From Zeaxanthinibacter enoshimensis (lineage in GTDB: Bacteria; Bacteroidota; Bacteroidia; Flavobacteriales; Flavobacteriaceae), in the NCBI RefSeq assembly GCF_004362865.1, contig NZ_SNYI01000003.1:1-64000 (forward strand): 64,000 nt of DNA, given 5' to 3'. Both the position numbers and the translations under genes were made by a program. The notes under the pieces were generated by a model. That model had not been told where the DNA came from, searched no databases, and worked only from the letters and a program-made list of their open reading frames with translations. Positions 16,218 to 24,583 of this stretch are shown one piece after another (position 1 is the stretch's first letter; each line of letters begins with the position of its first letter).

Positions 16218-18446
16218 ATGAAATATATATTATCAGCAATAGTATTGCTTTTAACCAGTATTACTTATGCCCAGAATTTAAAGGGTAGAGTAGTGAATGA
16301 AAAGAACCAACCTCTGGCAGATGTCGGTGTCTTTAATCAAAATACCAGTCATCATAGCCATACGGATGCAACCGGAACTTTTGCCTTGACCAATACATCG
16401 ATAAGAGATTCGGTCTATTTTACCAGCCTGGGCTACAGCACAGAGGTAATTCAAATTGTTCCTGAAAACCTGGAATCCCCTATGACCATAGTTATGAAAG
16501 AATCCAGCATTTCACTGAACCAGGTAATTGTAACTTCAGAAATTAAAACGCTTACCCGGATCGTGGATGTTGATGTACGAACGAACCCGGTTAAATCGTC
16601 ACAGGAAATCCTGCGGAAAGTCCCAGGGCTAATAATTGGCCAACACGCGGGAGGTGGAAAGGCCGAACAGATATTCCTGCGTGGATTTGATGTTGATCAC
16701 GGCACGGATGTAGCTATAAGTGTGGATGGCATGCCCGTGAATATGGTTAGTCACGCCCATGGACAAGGCTATGCAGACCTCCATTTTGTGATACCGGAGA
16801 CCATAGAAAATGTAGATTTTGGTAAAGGGCCATATTATGCTGAAAAAGGAAACTTTAATACTGCAGGCTACGTTGACCTGCGCTTGCGAAAAGCATTGGA
16901 CAAAAGCCTGGTATCGCTGGAGGCAGGCCAGTTTGGAACCTCTAGATTGGTGGGAATGTTCAAGGTTCTGGAATCGATAAACAGCAATGCCTATATTGCA
17001 TCAGAACTGTACCTGACTGATGGCTATTTTGATTCCCCACAGGATTTTAACCGTATCAATATAATGGCCAGGTATAACCTTAATTTGCCCGGCAGTCAGG
17101 TACTGAACCTCACGGCTTCCCATTTCCAGAGTAAATGGGATGCGTCAGGGCAAATTCCTCAAAGAGCGGTCGACCAGGGCTTGATCGGCAGGTTTGGAGC
17201 GATAGACGATACCGAGGGTGGACAGACCAGTAGAACTAACCTTTCGGCCAATTACACCAAAGTAATCGATAATGACGAATCTTTCAAGATGAAGGCCTAC
17301 CTGGTCGATTATGATTTTGAATTGTACTCTAACTTTACCTTTTTCCTGGAAGACCCGGTTAATGGCGACCAGATTCGCCAAAAGGAAGATCGTGTCATGG
17401 CAGGTGCGGAAAGCATCTTCCAAAAGAAAAATATGGCTTTTGGTAATGATACGCAGTTTGAGATGGAGACGGGGATAGGTTTTCGGTATGACAACTCCGA
17501 TGATGTTGAACTCTCCAGTACCCTGAACCGGCAAACTACCCTTGAACGGATTGCCTTGGGCGATGTGGACGAAATAAATACATATGTTTTTTTAAATACT
17601 GAATTCAAAACCGGTAAATGGACGTTCAACCCTGCATTACGCCTGGATTATTTCAAGTTCGACTATGTGAACAGGACTTCGGAGACCTATGATAACCAAA
17701 GCGAGTCTAAAGTAGCTTTCAGCCCAAAACTGAATACCATCTATTCCCCGACTAAGAATTGGCAGCTTTTCCTTAAATCAGGTATCGGTTTTCATTCCAA
17801 TGATACGCGTGTTGTAGTTGCCAACAAGGGTGAGGATATCCTCCCTGCAGCCTATGGGATAGATTTTGGGACAATAGTTAAACCGACCCCTAAATTGGCC
17901 CTGAACGCTACGGTATGGGGATTGTTTCTGGAACAGGAATTTGTTTACGTAGGTGATGCAGGTATTGTGGAGCCTAGCGGAAAGACAAGGCGTTTAGGCG
18001 CTGAGTTAGGAGCACGCTACCAACCTCTGGATTGGTTGTACCTGTATGGAGATATTAATTTTACTTATGGGAGAAGCACCGAGGAACCTCATGGGGAAAA
18101 TTTTATCCCGCTTGCGCCTGACCTGACTTCCTCCGGGGGTATTATCATAGAAGGTCTGGACAGGTTTTCCGGGGCCTTAACCTACAGATATTTGGATGAC
18201 AGGCCTGCAAACGAAGATAATTCCATAACCGCAGAAGGGTATTTCATTGCCGATTTTAATCTGAATTACAACTGGAAGAACTGGACGTATGGAATTATAG
18301 TGGAGAATCTTTTCGGAACCGAGTGGAACGAAACCCAGTTCGCTACTGAAAGTCGTCTGTTAGATGAATCTGTTCCTGCTGAGGAAATACATTTTACACC
18401 CGGCACGCCTTTTTATATCAGGGGTAAAATATCAGTAACTTTTTAA
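16218..18446 (+). CDS. TonB-dependent outer-membrane receptor
   Basis: From the ATG at 16218 the protein has 742 residues. It starts with a signal peptide (MKYILSAIVLLLTSITYAQ), followed by a carboxypeptidase-like regulatory domain (GRVVNEKNQPLADVGVFN, residues ~20-100), a plug domain with LRGFDVDHGTD and SHAHGQGYADLHF (~125-225) and a beta-barrel ending in YIRGKISVTF with a terminal aromatic residue. It would import a ligand using ExbB-ExbD-TonB. His-rich stretches (SHHSH and the plug HAHG) and the His-rich neighbour point to a metal or metal complex, but the substrate is not shown. The start was moved from 16170 to place the signal peptide at the N-terminus. Confidence 0.9.
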   Translation: MKYILSAIVLLLTSITYAQNLKGRVVNEKNQPLADVGVFNQNTSHHSHTDATGTFALTNTSIRDSVYFTSLGYSTEVIQIVPENLESPMTIVMKESSISLNQVIVTSEIKTLTRIVDVDVRTNPVKSSQEILRKVPGLIIGQHAGGGKAEQIFLRGFDVDHGTDVAISVDGMPVNMVSHAHGQGYADLHFVIPETIENVDFGKGPYYAEKGNFNTAGYVDLRLRKALDKSLVSLEAGQFGTSRLVGMFKVLESINSNAYIASELYLTDGYFDSPQDFNRINIMARYNLNLPGSQVLNLTASHFQSKWDASGQIPQRAVDQGLIGRFGAIDDTEGGQTSRTNLSANYTKVIDNDESFKMKAYLVDYDFELYSNFTFFLEDPVNGDQIRQKEDRVMAGAESIFQKKNMAFGNDTQFEMETGIGFRYDNSDDVELSSTLNRQTTLERIALGDVDEINTYVFLNTEFKTGKWTFNPALRLDYFKFDYVNRTSETYDNQSESKVAFSPKLNTIYSPTKNWQLFLKSGIGFHSNDTRVVVANKGEDILPAAYGIDFGTIVKPTPKLALNATVWGLFLEQEFVYVGDAGIVEPSGKTRRLGAELGARYQPLDWLYLYGDINFTYGRSTEEPHGENFIPLAPDLTSSGGIIIEGLDRFSGALTYRYLDDRPANEDNSITAEGYFIADFNLNYNWKNWTYGIIVENLFGTEWNETQFATESRLLDESVPAEEIHFTPGTPFYIRGKISVTF

Positions 18447-18658
18447 TCTTGAGATATTATTTGTGTCATTTCTTTAAAGGGAGCGCTGTAGAGCTTCCAC
18501 TTTTATGGTGCACGTTGAAGCAGTGAACTTCGATGGTAGGACCTGGCAAAGCTCTTGCGTGGATTCGATACAGGGGATGAAATAAGTTGTGGAATGGCAT
18601 ATCCTATTATCCCCGATAATTTGAGCTAAAAGTTAATTAGAAGAGGAGATGGGAGTTT

Positions 18659-20317
18659 TTATTTTTTCGCATGTTTACCTGCATATTTCTTAGGCAGGTA
18701 AATGGTAAAAGTTGTACCGGCTCCGGGAGAACTTTCTACGAGTATTTTTCCTTTGTGATTTTCCACGATCTTTTTACAAAGCGTAAGGCCGATACCATTT
18801 CCCTGCGCATCGCTGCGTAACCTTTTAAACATGGTGAAAATAGCCTCTGAATATTGGGGCTCAAAACCTACGCCGTTGTCGGATACCCGCAACTTAATAT
18901 GGGATTTGGTGGGATCGAGCTCGGGAAATTCTTCTAACTCCGCCTTTGATGCTTCAGTGGAGGAAATATTGATTTCCGGGCAGTCAATTGAAAATTTAAT
19001 GGCATTCCCCAAAAGGTTGGAAAGCAATTGGTGTATTTGAACAGGAATTCCCTCAATTGTTGGGAGGTTGGAAGCGGTAAGTTTAACCTGCTTTTCTTCC
19101 AGGAGCAGGTTAAAATCCTCCTTTACGTTGGTAAGCACTTCATTCAGGTCCACGGAATCGAAGAATTCATCAAAATCCGATACCTTGGAGTACTTTAAGA
19201 CATCTTTGATAAGGGTGGCCATTCGCTGGGCAGAATTTCGCATCCGGTCCAGGTAGAGGATCGCTTTCTCCTTATTATCCAGGTTACTTTTCACGAGATC
19301 ACTAAAAACCTGCACTTTTCTCAGGGGTTCCTGCAGATCGTGAGATGCGATATGGGCGTATTCTTCCAGTTGTGTATTACGAACCTCGATATCACGCGCA
19401 TATTTTTCTTTCTGATCCTCTGCCAGCTTACGTTCGGTCAGGTCCCTGGTGACTTTGGAAAATCCAAGGATTTGTCCCTCGTCATCGTGCAGGGCTGTAA
19501 TTACCACACTGCCCCAGAATTGACTGCCATCTTTTTTTACACGCCAGCCTTCATGCGTGGACCTTCCATCCAATATAGCGGTAGAAACCAGTTTTTCAGG
19601 CAGCAATGCTTTCCGGTCTTCTTCCCGGTAAAACAACCTGTAATTTTTGCCAATTATTTCGGATTCCTTGTAGCCTTTGATCTGTTCTGCTCCCTTGTTC
19701 CAATTCAGGATATTCCCTTCGGGATCGAGGAGGATTATGGCATAATCCTGCACCTCTTCCACCATACGGTGATATCGCTGCTCACTCTGCTTTAAATTAG
19801 TGGTCCTTTCCTCGACCTTTTTTTCAAGGTATTCTGCGAGCTTCCGGTAATTACTCTCACTCAGTTTTAGTGCTACTTCCTGTTTTTTCTTTTCGGTGAT
19901 ATCCTGAAGCATATTAATCGCCCCAATGGCAGTACCATTCGCATCGTATAACATTTTGGGATGTACCATCACGTTACGTCGTTTTCCATCAGGACGCTCC
20001 ACCACTATTTCCTGGGGTGGGATGGTGGCCTCGTTCTTTAATACAATGGCCATAGGGCAGTCATCCAGCGGAAGATTTTCTCCTTCCGTGGTAAATATCT
20101 TCCAGGAACCACACCAGAGATCCTTGTGCAGCTCGGGTTCTCTGCCCCAAAGTTCAGCCGCAGCCTTGTTAAAATAGGTAACCCGGCCCTGGGTATCACA
20201 AGTGTATATGGCTGCAGGTACATTATCGAGAATATCCGTGCCATAGCTGGTGGCTATAGCCTGTGCCTTTTCCGGGCTGTCACTGTATCCCGCACCTGTG
20301 GTTATATTACTTCGCAC
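18659..20317 (-). CDS. PAS-domain sensor histidine kinase
   Basis: This 552-residue protein has no clear membrane segment, so it is probably cytoplasmic. Two PAS/PAC modules span about residues 25-150 and 165-290. A dimerisation domain has the phospho-accepting His near residue 326 in HIASHDLQEPLRKV, and a HATPase domain follows (GNAIKFS, DNGVGFEP, GNGIGLTLCKKI). It would sense a signal through the PAS domains and phosphorylate a response regulator. No regulator gene is adjacent, so it is an orphan kinase here. It is transcribed divergently from the stress-type SDR at 20658. Confidence 0.93.
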   Translation of the reverse strand: MRSNITTGAGYSDSPEKAQAIATSYGTDILDNVPAAIYTCDTQGRVTYFNKAAAELWGREPELHKDLWCGSWKIFTTEGENLPLDDCPMAIVLKNEATIPPQEIVVERPDGKRRNVMVHPKMLYDANGTAIGAINMLQDITEKKKQEVALKLSESNYRKLAEYLEKKVEERTTNLKQSEQRYHRMVEEVQDYAIILLDPEGNILNWNKGAEQIKGYKESEIIGKNYRLFYREEDRKALLPEKLVSTAILDGRSTHEGWRVKKDGSQFWGSVVITALHDDEGQILGFSKVTRDLTERKLAEDQKEKYARDIEVRNTQLEEYAHIASHDLQEPLRKVQVFSDLVKSNLDNKEKAILYLDRMRNSAQRMATLIKDVLKYSKVSDFDEFFDSVDLNEVLTNVKEDFNLLLEEKQVKLTASNLPTIEGIPVQIHQLLSNLLGNAIKFSIDCPEINISSTEASKAELEEFPELDPTKSHIKLRVSDNGVGFEPQYSEAIFTMFKRLRSDAQGNGIGLTLCKKIVENHKGKILVESSPGAGTTFTIYLPKKYAGKHAKK

Positions 20318-20657
20318 TTTCCTTCTTTTAAGATAAAAGTATTAATTGTGTCAAGGTCAATTCGTATCTATAATAGATATGCTCCTATAAAATTAAGCAT
20401 TTTCTGCGCCTTATTTGGGTTTTTAATGATCCAAATTAATCTTATCGGGTAGAGATGCAAATCGTGTTCCGACTCCCCTTATCCCTAGAGCTTTGAGGTT
20501 AAACATCTTCTGGTATAAGTTTTAAATGAGAATTAAAAAATTCCGTGAAGCCAGTTGGATTAAAGTCAATGAACTTATTGATTGAATCCATTTAAACCAT
20601 TACCGGAAATTAATTTTAAATGATCAATTGTTCAACCCTATTAAATCTATCAAAGCT
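20318..20657. other. Divergent intergenic region with a palindrome
   Basis: About 340 AT-rich bases separate the histidine kinase from the divergent SDR. The clearest feature is the odd-centred 15-bp palindrome TATCTATaATAGATA at 20365-20379, a possible operator near the kinase promoter. No exact TAnnTTTG element was found on either strand, and no ORF looks real. Confidence 0.4.
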
Positions 20658-21506
20658 ATGAGCAAGCCAAGTACATTTCCGGAACAGGAACAATCACAGC
20701 CCGGTGACGAGCATAAAATGAATCCACGCCCGGAGATCATCAGGGACTCTTACCGGGGCAGTGATAAACTGAATGGTAAAGTTGCACTAATTTCCGGCGG
20801 AGATAGTGGGATAGGAAGAAGTGTAGCAATTCATTTTGCAAGAGAAGGAGCTGATGTAGGTATCATATACCTTGAAGAAAGCGAAGATGCTTCAAAAACA
20901 CGCGAATTAGTTGAGAAGGAAGGGAGAAAATGCCTTCTTCTCCAAGGGGACGTCAGTTCCTATGATTTCTGCAAATCCGCGGTGGAAAAATGTGTTTCCG
21001 AGTTAGGCCAGCTCAACATCCTGGTAAACAACGCTGCAATACAGTTTCCAAAAGATTCAGCAGAAGAGATAAGTGAAAGCCAGTTCAGGAAGACGTTTGA
21101 CACCAACATTTTCCCCTATTTCTACCTTAGTAAATGTGCACTGAAATACCTCGCAGAGGGGGACACAATCATCAATACAAGTTCGGTTACCGCCTACAGG
21201 GGTAGCGAACACCTGCTCGATTATTCCAGTACCAAAGGTGCCATAGTAAGTTTTACACGGTCACTGGCCAAAATGCTGGCATCAAAGAATATCCGTGTGA
21301 ACGGGGTGGCACCGGGACCGATCTGGACCCCGTTAATTCCTGCTACTTTTGACGATGTGTCGGATTTTGGACAGGATACTCCCCTTGGCCGAGCGGGGCA
21401 GCCAAGTGAAGTAGGTCCTGCGTATGTTTTCCTGGCATGTGAGGATGCGAGCTATATTACAGGACAGTTTATCCATGTGAATGGAGGAGAGATCATAGGC
21501 TCGTAG
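20658..21506 (+). CDS. Short-chain dehydrogenase, general-stress/YghA-like
   Basis: From ATG 20658 the product is 282 residues. It begins with the extended N-terminus typical of the YghA and GSP39-like SDRs (MNPRPEIIRDSYRGSDKLNG). The NAD(P)-binding SGGDSGIGRSVA follows, then NNAAIQ, the catalytic Ser in INTSSVTAY and Tyr/Lys in YSSTKGA. This group reduces aldehydes or ketones and is often stress-induced; the substrate is not known. An in-frame TTG at 20628 would add ten residues, but the ATG fits the family better. It stands alone, downstream of a 340-nt region shared with a histidine kinase. Confidence 0.9.
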   Translation: MSKPSTFPEQEQSQPGDEHKMNPRPEIIRDSYRGSDKLNGKVALISGGDSGIGRSVAIHFAREGADVGIIYLEESEDASKTRELVEKEGRKCLLLQGDVSSYDFCKSAVEKCVSELGQLNILVNNAAIQFPKDSAEEISESQFRKTFDTNIFPYFYLSKCALKYLAEGDTIINTSSVTAYRGSEHLLDYSSTKGAIVSFTRSLAKMLASKNIRVNGVAPGPIWTPLIPATFDDVSDFGQDTPLGRAGQPSEVGPAYVFLACEDASYITGQFIHVNGGEIIGS

Positions 21507-21566
21507 TCGTGGATAGTGTCTTTTTATCTGTCCGGTAAAGGAGAGGATGGATTTGATAATATAATA

Positions 21567-22088
21567 TCAATTTCGATTTACTTCTTTTAATAACCAGTCG
21601 TCCAGTGGGGTGTCGTCTGAACTGTGCAGAACGGAGACATCACCTGTTGCCTCGAAGACTACGGCCTTAATTTCGCTAAGGGCAATGACATTTGCTTCTC
21701 TCAGCTTGGAGCGCAGATCGTCTTCAGTGACCCTGGCTTTCCTTAGGTTGTCATGGAGAATCACATGACCATCCATCAGCAGTAAGGGAGGATTATCTAC
21801 CATTTTTGCTACCCAACTCATCCTTCTGGCATAACTCACGCTGATCTGCAGAAGGTATACGCCTATCAACCCGACTAAACCGTTAGACATACTTACACTT
21901 TTAGACAAGACCGTTGTGGCGATTATGGAACCGATAGCAACGGTCATGGCAAAATCAAAACTAGACATCTTTGAAAAGCTCCTTTTTCCGCATATCCGGG
22001 TAAGAAGAATAACTGCCAGGTAAATAACGGTAGCAGTGATCAATATAGCCAGGGAGTCGCCCCAGGAGAAATTAAACCAATCTTTCAT
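21567..22088 (-). CDS. DUF421 (YetF-like) membrane protein
   Basis: The 173-residue protein has three predicted membrane helices in the first ~90 residues. The DUF421 core follows: NPPLLLMDGHVILHDNLRKA, the RVTEDDLRSKLREANV segment and the AVVFEATGDVSVL strand. YetF-type proteins are widespread in bacteria, and their biochemical role is unclear. It is 12 nt downstream of the membrane protein at 22101-22559, so the two are probably one transcript. Confidence 0.88.
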   Translation of the reverse strand: MKDWFNFSWGDSLAILITATVIYLAVILLTRICGKRSFSKMSSFDFAMTVAIGSIIATTVLSKSVSMSNGLVGLIGVYLLQISVSYARRMSWVAKMVDNPPLLLMDGHVILHDNLRKARVTEDDLRSKLREANVIALSEIKAVVFEATGDVSVLHSSDDTPLDDWLLKEVNRN

Positions 22089-22100
22089 TTTTATAGAATT

Positions 22101-22559
22101 TTATAGTTGGACCCAACATGGATTCCAGTGTTGAAATAGCAGGTAGACAGACCATCCAAATATAGTGTGGGCGATGACCAGTTGTACAATATATCCTTTT
22201 AAGTCTGTTTCTGGCGGATTCGAATGCGTATTAAATAGAAAAAGCCAGCCCAGTACTCCGGCCATCCCGGCAAGGAAGCCTAAAAGACTTCCTATTACCG
22301 GGGCTTGTCCTAACCCGCTGTAGCAAAACATAAACCACAACCAAAAGCCCATAAGCTGCCCGATCCCGAAGTGAATGATCCAGCCTCTGCTGTCATTGTC
22401 TGTAATTTCTGAAGAAAACATCCGGGAATTGCGCATCATACGGTTCAGTAATGTGGGTTCCGAGAATTCCTCGTTAAATACCGCGCCGCAAATATGGCTG
22501 AACAAGGTCATCAAGATGGTGCCCGAAAGACCTGCAATTATTATCTGGATCCACTCCAT
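22101..22559 (-). CDS. Uncharacterised four-helix membrane protein
   Basis: This 152-residue product has four hydrophobic segments (about residues 4-24, 65-85, 88-112 and 125-145) and no enzyme motif I recognise. Its His-containing helices (WIIHFGIGQLMGF, IAHTIFGWSVYLLF) are notable but not diagnostic. It lies 12 nt upstream of the DUF421 gene, probably in the same operon, so a shared envelope role is possible. Confidence 0.75.
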   Translation of the reverse strand: MEWIQIIIAGLSGTILMTLFSHICGAVFNEEFSEPTLLNRMMRNSRMFSSEITDNDSRGWIIHFGIGQLMGFWLWFMFCYSGLGQAPVIGSLLGFLAGMAGVLGWLFLFNTHSNPPETDLKGYIVQLVIAHTIFGWSVYLLFQHWNPCWVQL

Positions 22560-22791
22560 ATTCGTTTTATATTCTTTGCCACAATACTCAGGAAAGAAAA
22601 GACTAAATCATTAACTATCTTAATTGTGAACCATAGTATTTTAGCCCGAAAGATTTCCCGTGGCAGGAGAGTTTACCTTTAAGCAGTATATAGCGCTCAC
22701 TGCGTAAAAGGAAGAGTAAATAAATACGATGTTGTTTTTCCTGGAACCGATAAATTTCCGATATTGCAGCCCGTTTCAAAAACGATTTCCC

Positions 22792-22866
22792 GGGATATTA
22801 GCTCAGTTGGTTTAGAGCGCTGCCTTGACAGGGCAGAGGTCACTGGTTCGAATCCAGTATATCCCA
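22792..22866 (+). tRNA. tRNA-Val, anticodon GAC
   Basis: The cloverleaf is complete: acceptor GGGATAT with ATATCCC, a D arm TAGCTCAGTTGG, anticodon stem CTGCC/GGCAG with loop TTGACAG (anticodon GAC), and a T arm GGTTCGAATCC. The CCA end is not encoded. The terminator stem downstream is identical to that of tRNA-Val(UAC) at 14919. The upstream promoter is only approximate (TAAATTTC at 22751-22758). Confidence 0.97.
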
Positions 22867-22878
22867 CATCACTCACAA

Positions 22879-22908
22879 AACCCACGCAGACATGCGTGGG
22901 TTTTTTTA
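22879..22908 (+). terminator. Terminator of tRNA-Val(GAC)
   Basis: A stem AACCCACGC/GCGTGGGTT with a 6-nt loop is followed by TTTTTTT. Its stem is the same as the terminator at 15006. Confidence 0.92.
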
Positions 22909-23200
22909 TTCCCGGACAACGCCAAGCTCGCCTTAGCGTTGGGAGGGAATAAAAGAATCAAACCCTGCCTTGGCGGGGTTTGGGTTTTGTACCTGCCTGC
23001 CATAACCGGCAGGTAGGCAGGCTTGCAGGAGCGGGTTTCTCTGGATCACCGGGCGTAGCTCGGTAATCCGGACAACGCCAAGCTTGCTTTAGCGTTGGGA
23101 GGGAATAAAAGAATCGAACCCTGCCTTGGCAGGGTTTGGGTTTTGTACTTGCAGGAGCGGGATTCTCTGGATCACCGGGCGTAGCAAGGTCGCCAATGCG
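22907..23200. repeat. Hairpin repeat block downstream of tRNA-Val(GAC)
   Basis: Two copies (22907-22995 and 23071-23150) of the same two-hairpin module as at 15033-15250 fill almost the whole 372-nt gap to murF. A CCTGCC/GGCAGG palindrome lies near 23000-23025, and the GGATCACCGGG hairpin occurs at 23043-23069. A broken copy of that hairpin ends near 23195. The order of modules matches the other tRNA-Val locus. No coding potential is seen. Confidence 0.85.
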
Positions 23201-23238
23201 ATATGTCTTCAAAGTGTTATTATTAAATTTTTATGGTA

Positions 23239-24516
23239 TCAGGAGAGTAGGGGCAGTACCCGCTCCAGGGCCATTCCCCTGGAACCTTTGATCAGTAAAT
23301 CTCCTTCAGGCAGCCTTGTCTTTTGCAGGTATTCTGCCAACTGTTCAAAACTTTTGAATTGCATTAACCCCGTTTTGCATTTGCTGAAATTCTCACCGAC
23401 CAGCAGCGCTTCAGAAAAATTACTGGCGGCGGCAAGGTCTGCAATCTCCTGGTGTTCCAGTTCTGCATCATCACCAAGCTCGAACATATCCCCCAGGATG
23501 ACACTTTTGGCAGGAGATTGTAGCTGGTGAAAATTTTCAAGGGCAGCTTTCATACTGGTAGGATTGGCATTATAGGCATCCAGTAAGATGTGGTAGCCCG
23601 ACTTTTCAATTAACTGGGAACGGTTATTTTCCGGGATGTATTCCGATAATGCATCCTGTATCAGCACCATCGGGACATTAAAATATTTGCCCAGCAGTAA
23701 AGCCGCACAACAATTATTGAAATTATACTGACCGACCAACTGGGTTTTGATTACTGTACCCTCTGCTTCCAGGGAGACAAAAGGTGACGCTCCCAGGAAA
23801 TTTATGCGGTAGTAATTCTTGTCCTCTGTACTGTACCCTATTTTCTTGATGTAATTTTCCAGTTTTTCCCGCTGCACCGGGTCATCAGCATTCATAAAAA
23901 TGGGTGAATTCTTATCTTTCAGGTAATCGTACAGTTCGCTCTTCCCGGCAATCACCCCTTTTACACCGCCAAAACCTTCCAGGTGTGCCTTCCCGAAATT
24001 TGTAATATACCCGAAATCCGGCTCTGCGAGACTGCAGAGGAATGCGATCTCCTTCTGGTGGTTGGCGCCCATTTCAATAATGGCAATTTCAGTATCTTCT
24101 TTGATCCTGAGTAATGTTAGGGGGACGCCAATATGATTATTCAGGTTGCCATGGGTTGCAATTACCCGGTAAGATTGGGACAAAACCGAGTGCATAAGTT
24201 CCTTGGTGGTGGTCTTTCCATTACTTCCGGTTAGTGCAATAACTTTGGCCTTACAGTAATTCCGGTGAAAGCGTCCCAGATCCTGTAAGCTTTCAAGTAC
24301 GTTATCTACAAGGATGGTCTTACCTTCTGTATGATATTCTTCTTCATCTATCACGGCTAACCCGGCGCCTTTTTCAATAGCTTCAGCAGCAAACTTGTTG
24401 CCGTTGAAATTATCACCCTTTAGGGCGAAGAACAGGCAGTTTTCAGATATTTTCCGGGTGTCTGTACATGCTCCCGAAGATTTCAGGAAGTACTGGTGCA
24501 GTTGCTCTGTGGTCAT
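23239..24516 (-). CDS. murF: UDP-N-acetylmuramoyl-tripeptide--D-Ala-D-Ala ligase
   Basis: The 425-residue protein (from ATG 24516) has the Mur ligase layout. The N-terminal UDP-binding domain contains TDTRKISENCLFFALKG, the ATP-binding P-loop is TGSNGKTTTKEL near residue 108, and the central domain has EMGANHQKEI. The C-terminal domain carries DAYNANPTSMKAAL. It adds D-Ala-D-Ala to the UDP-MurNAc-tripeptide in the cytoplasm. A longer ORF (to 24639) would run through the gldJ terminator, so the internal Met is the likely start. It lies downstream of gldJ on the same strand. Confidence 0.95.
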   Translation of the reverse strand: MTTEQLHQYFLKSSGACTDTRKISENCLFFALKGDNFNGNKFAAEAIEKGAGLAVIDEEEYHTEGKTILVDNVLESLQDLGRFHRNYCKAKVIALTGSNGKTTTKELMHSVLSQSYRVIATHGNLNNHIGVPLTLLRIKEDTEIAIIEMGANHQKEIAFLCSLAEPDFGYITNFGKAHLEGFGGVKGVIAGKSELYDYLKDKNSPIFMNADDPVQREKLENYIKKIGYSTEDKNYYRINFLGASPFVSLEAEGTVIKTQLVGQYNFNNCCAALLLGKYFNVPMVLIQDALSEYIPENNRSQLIEKSGYHILLDAYNANPTSMKAALENFHQLQSPAKSVILGDMFELGDDAELEHQEIADLAAASNFSEALLVGENFSKCKTGLMQFKSFEQLAEYLQKTRLPEGDLLIKGSRGMALERVLPLLS

Positions 24517-24532
24517 GGGATAAATATATAAA

Positions 24533-24560
24533 AAAGCCCCGATCGATCGATCGAGGCTTT
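24533..24560 (-). terminator. Terminator between gldJ and murF
   Basis: The hairpin has AAAGCC/GGCTTT outer arms around a 14-base self-complementary core of repeated CGAT units, with one C-A mismatch. On the minus strand it ends in TTTTTT. It lies just after the gldJ stop and 17 nt before murF, so murF may depend on read-through or on a promoter I cannot see. Confidence 0.8.
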
Positions 24561-24583
24561 CCCTGCTTTTATAAACAGTGGTA

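Noticed and set aside
22697-22885. Small ORFs across tRNA-Val(GAC)
   Set aside because: They are translations of the tRNA and its flanks, a common artefact.
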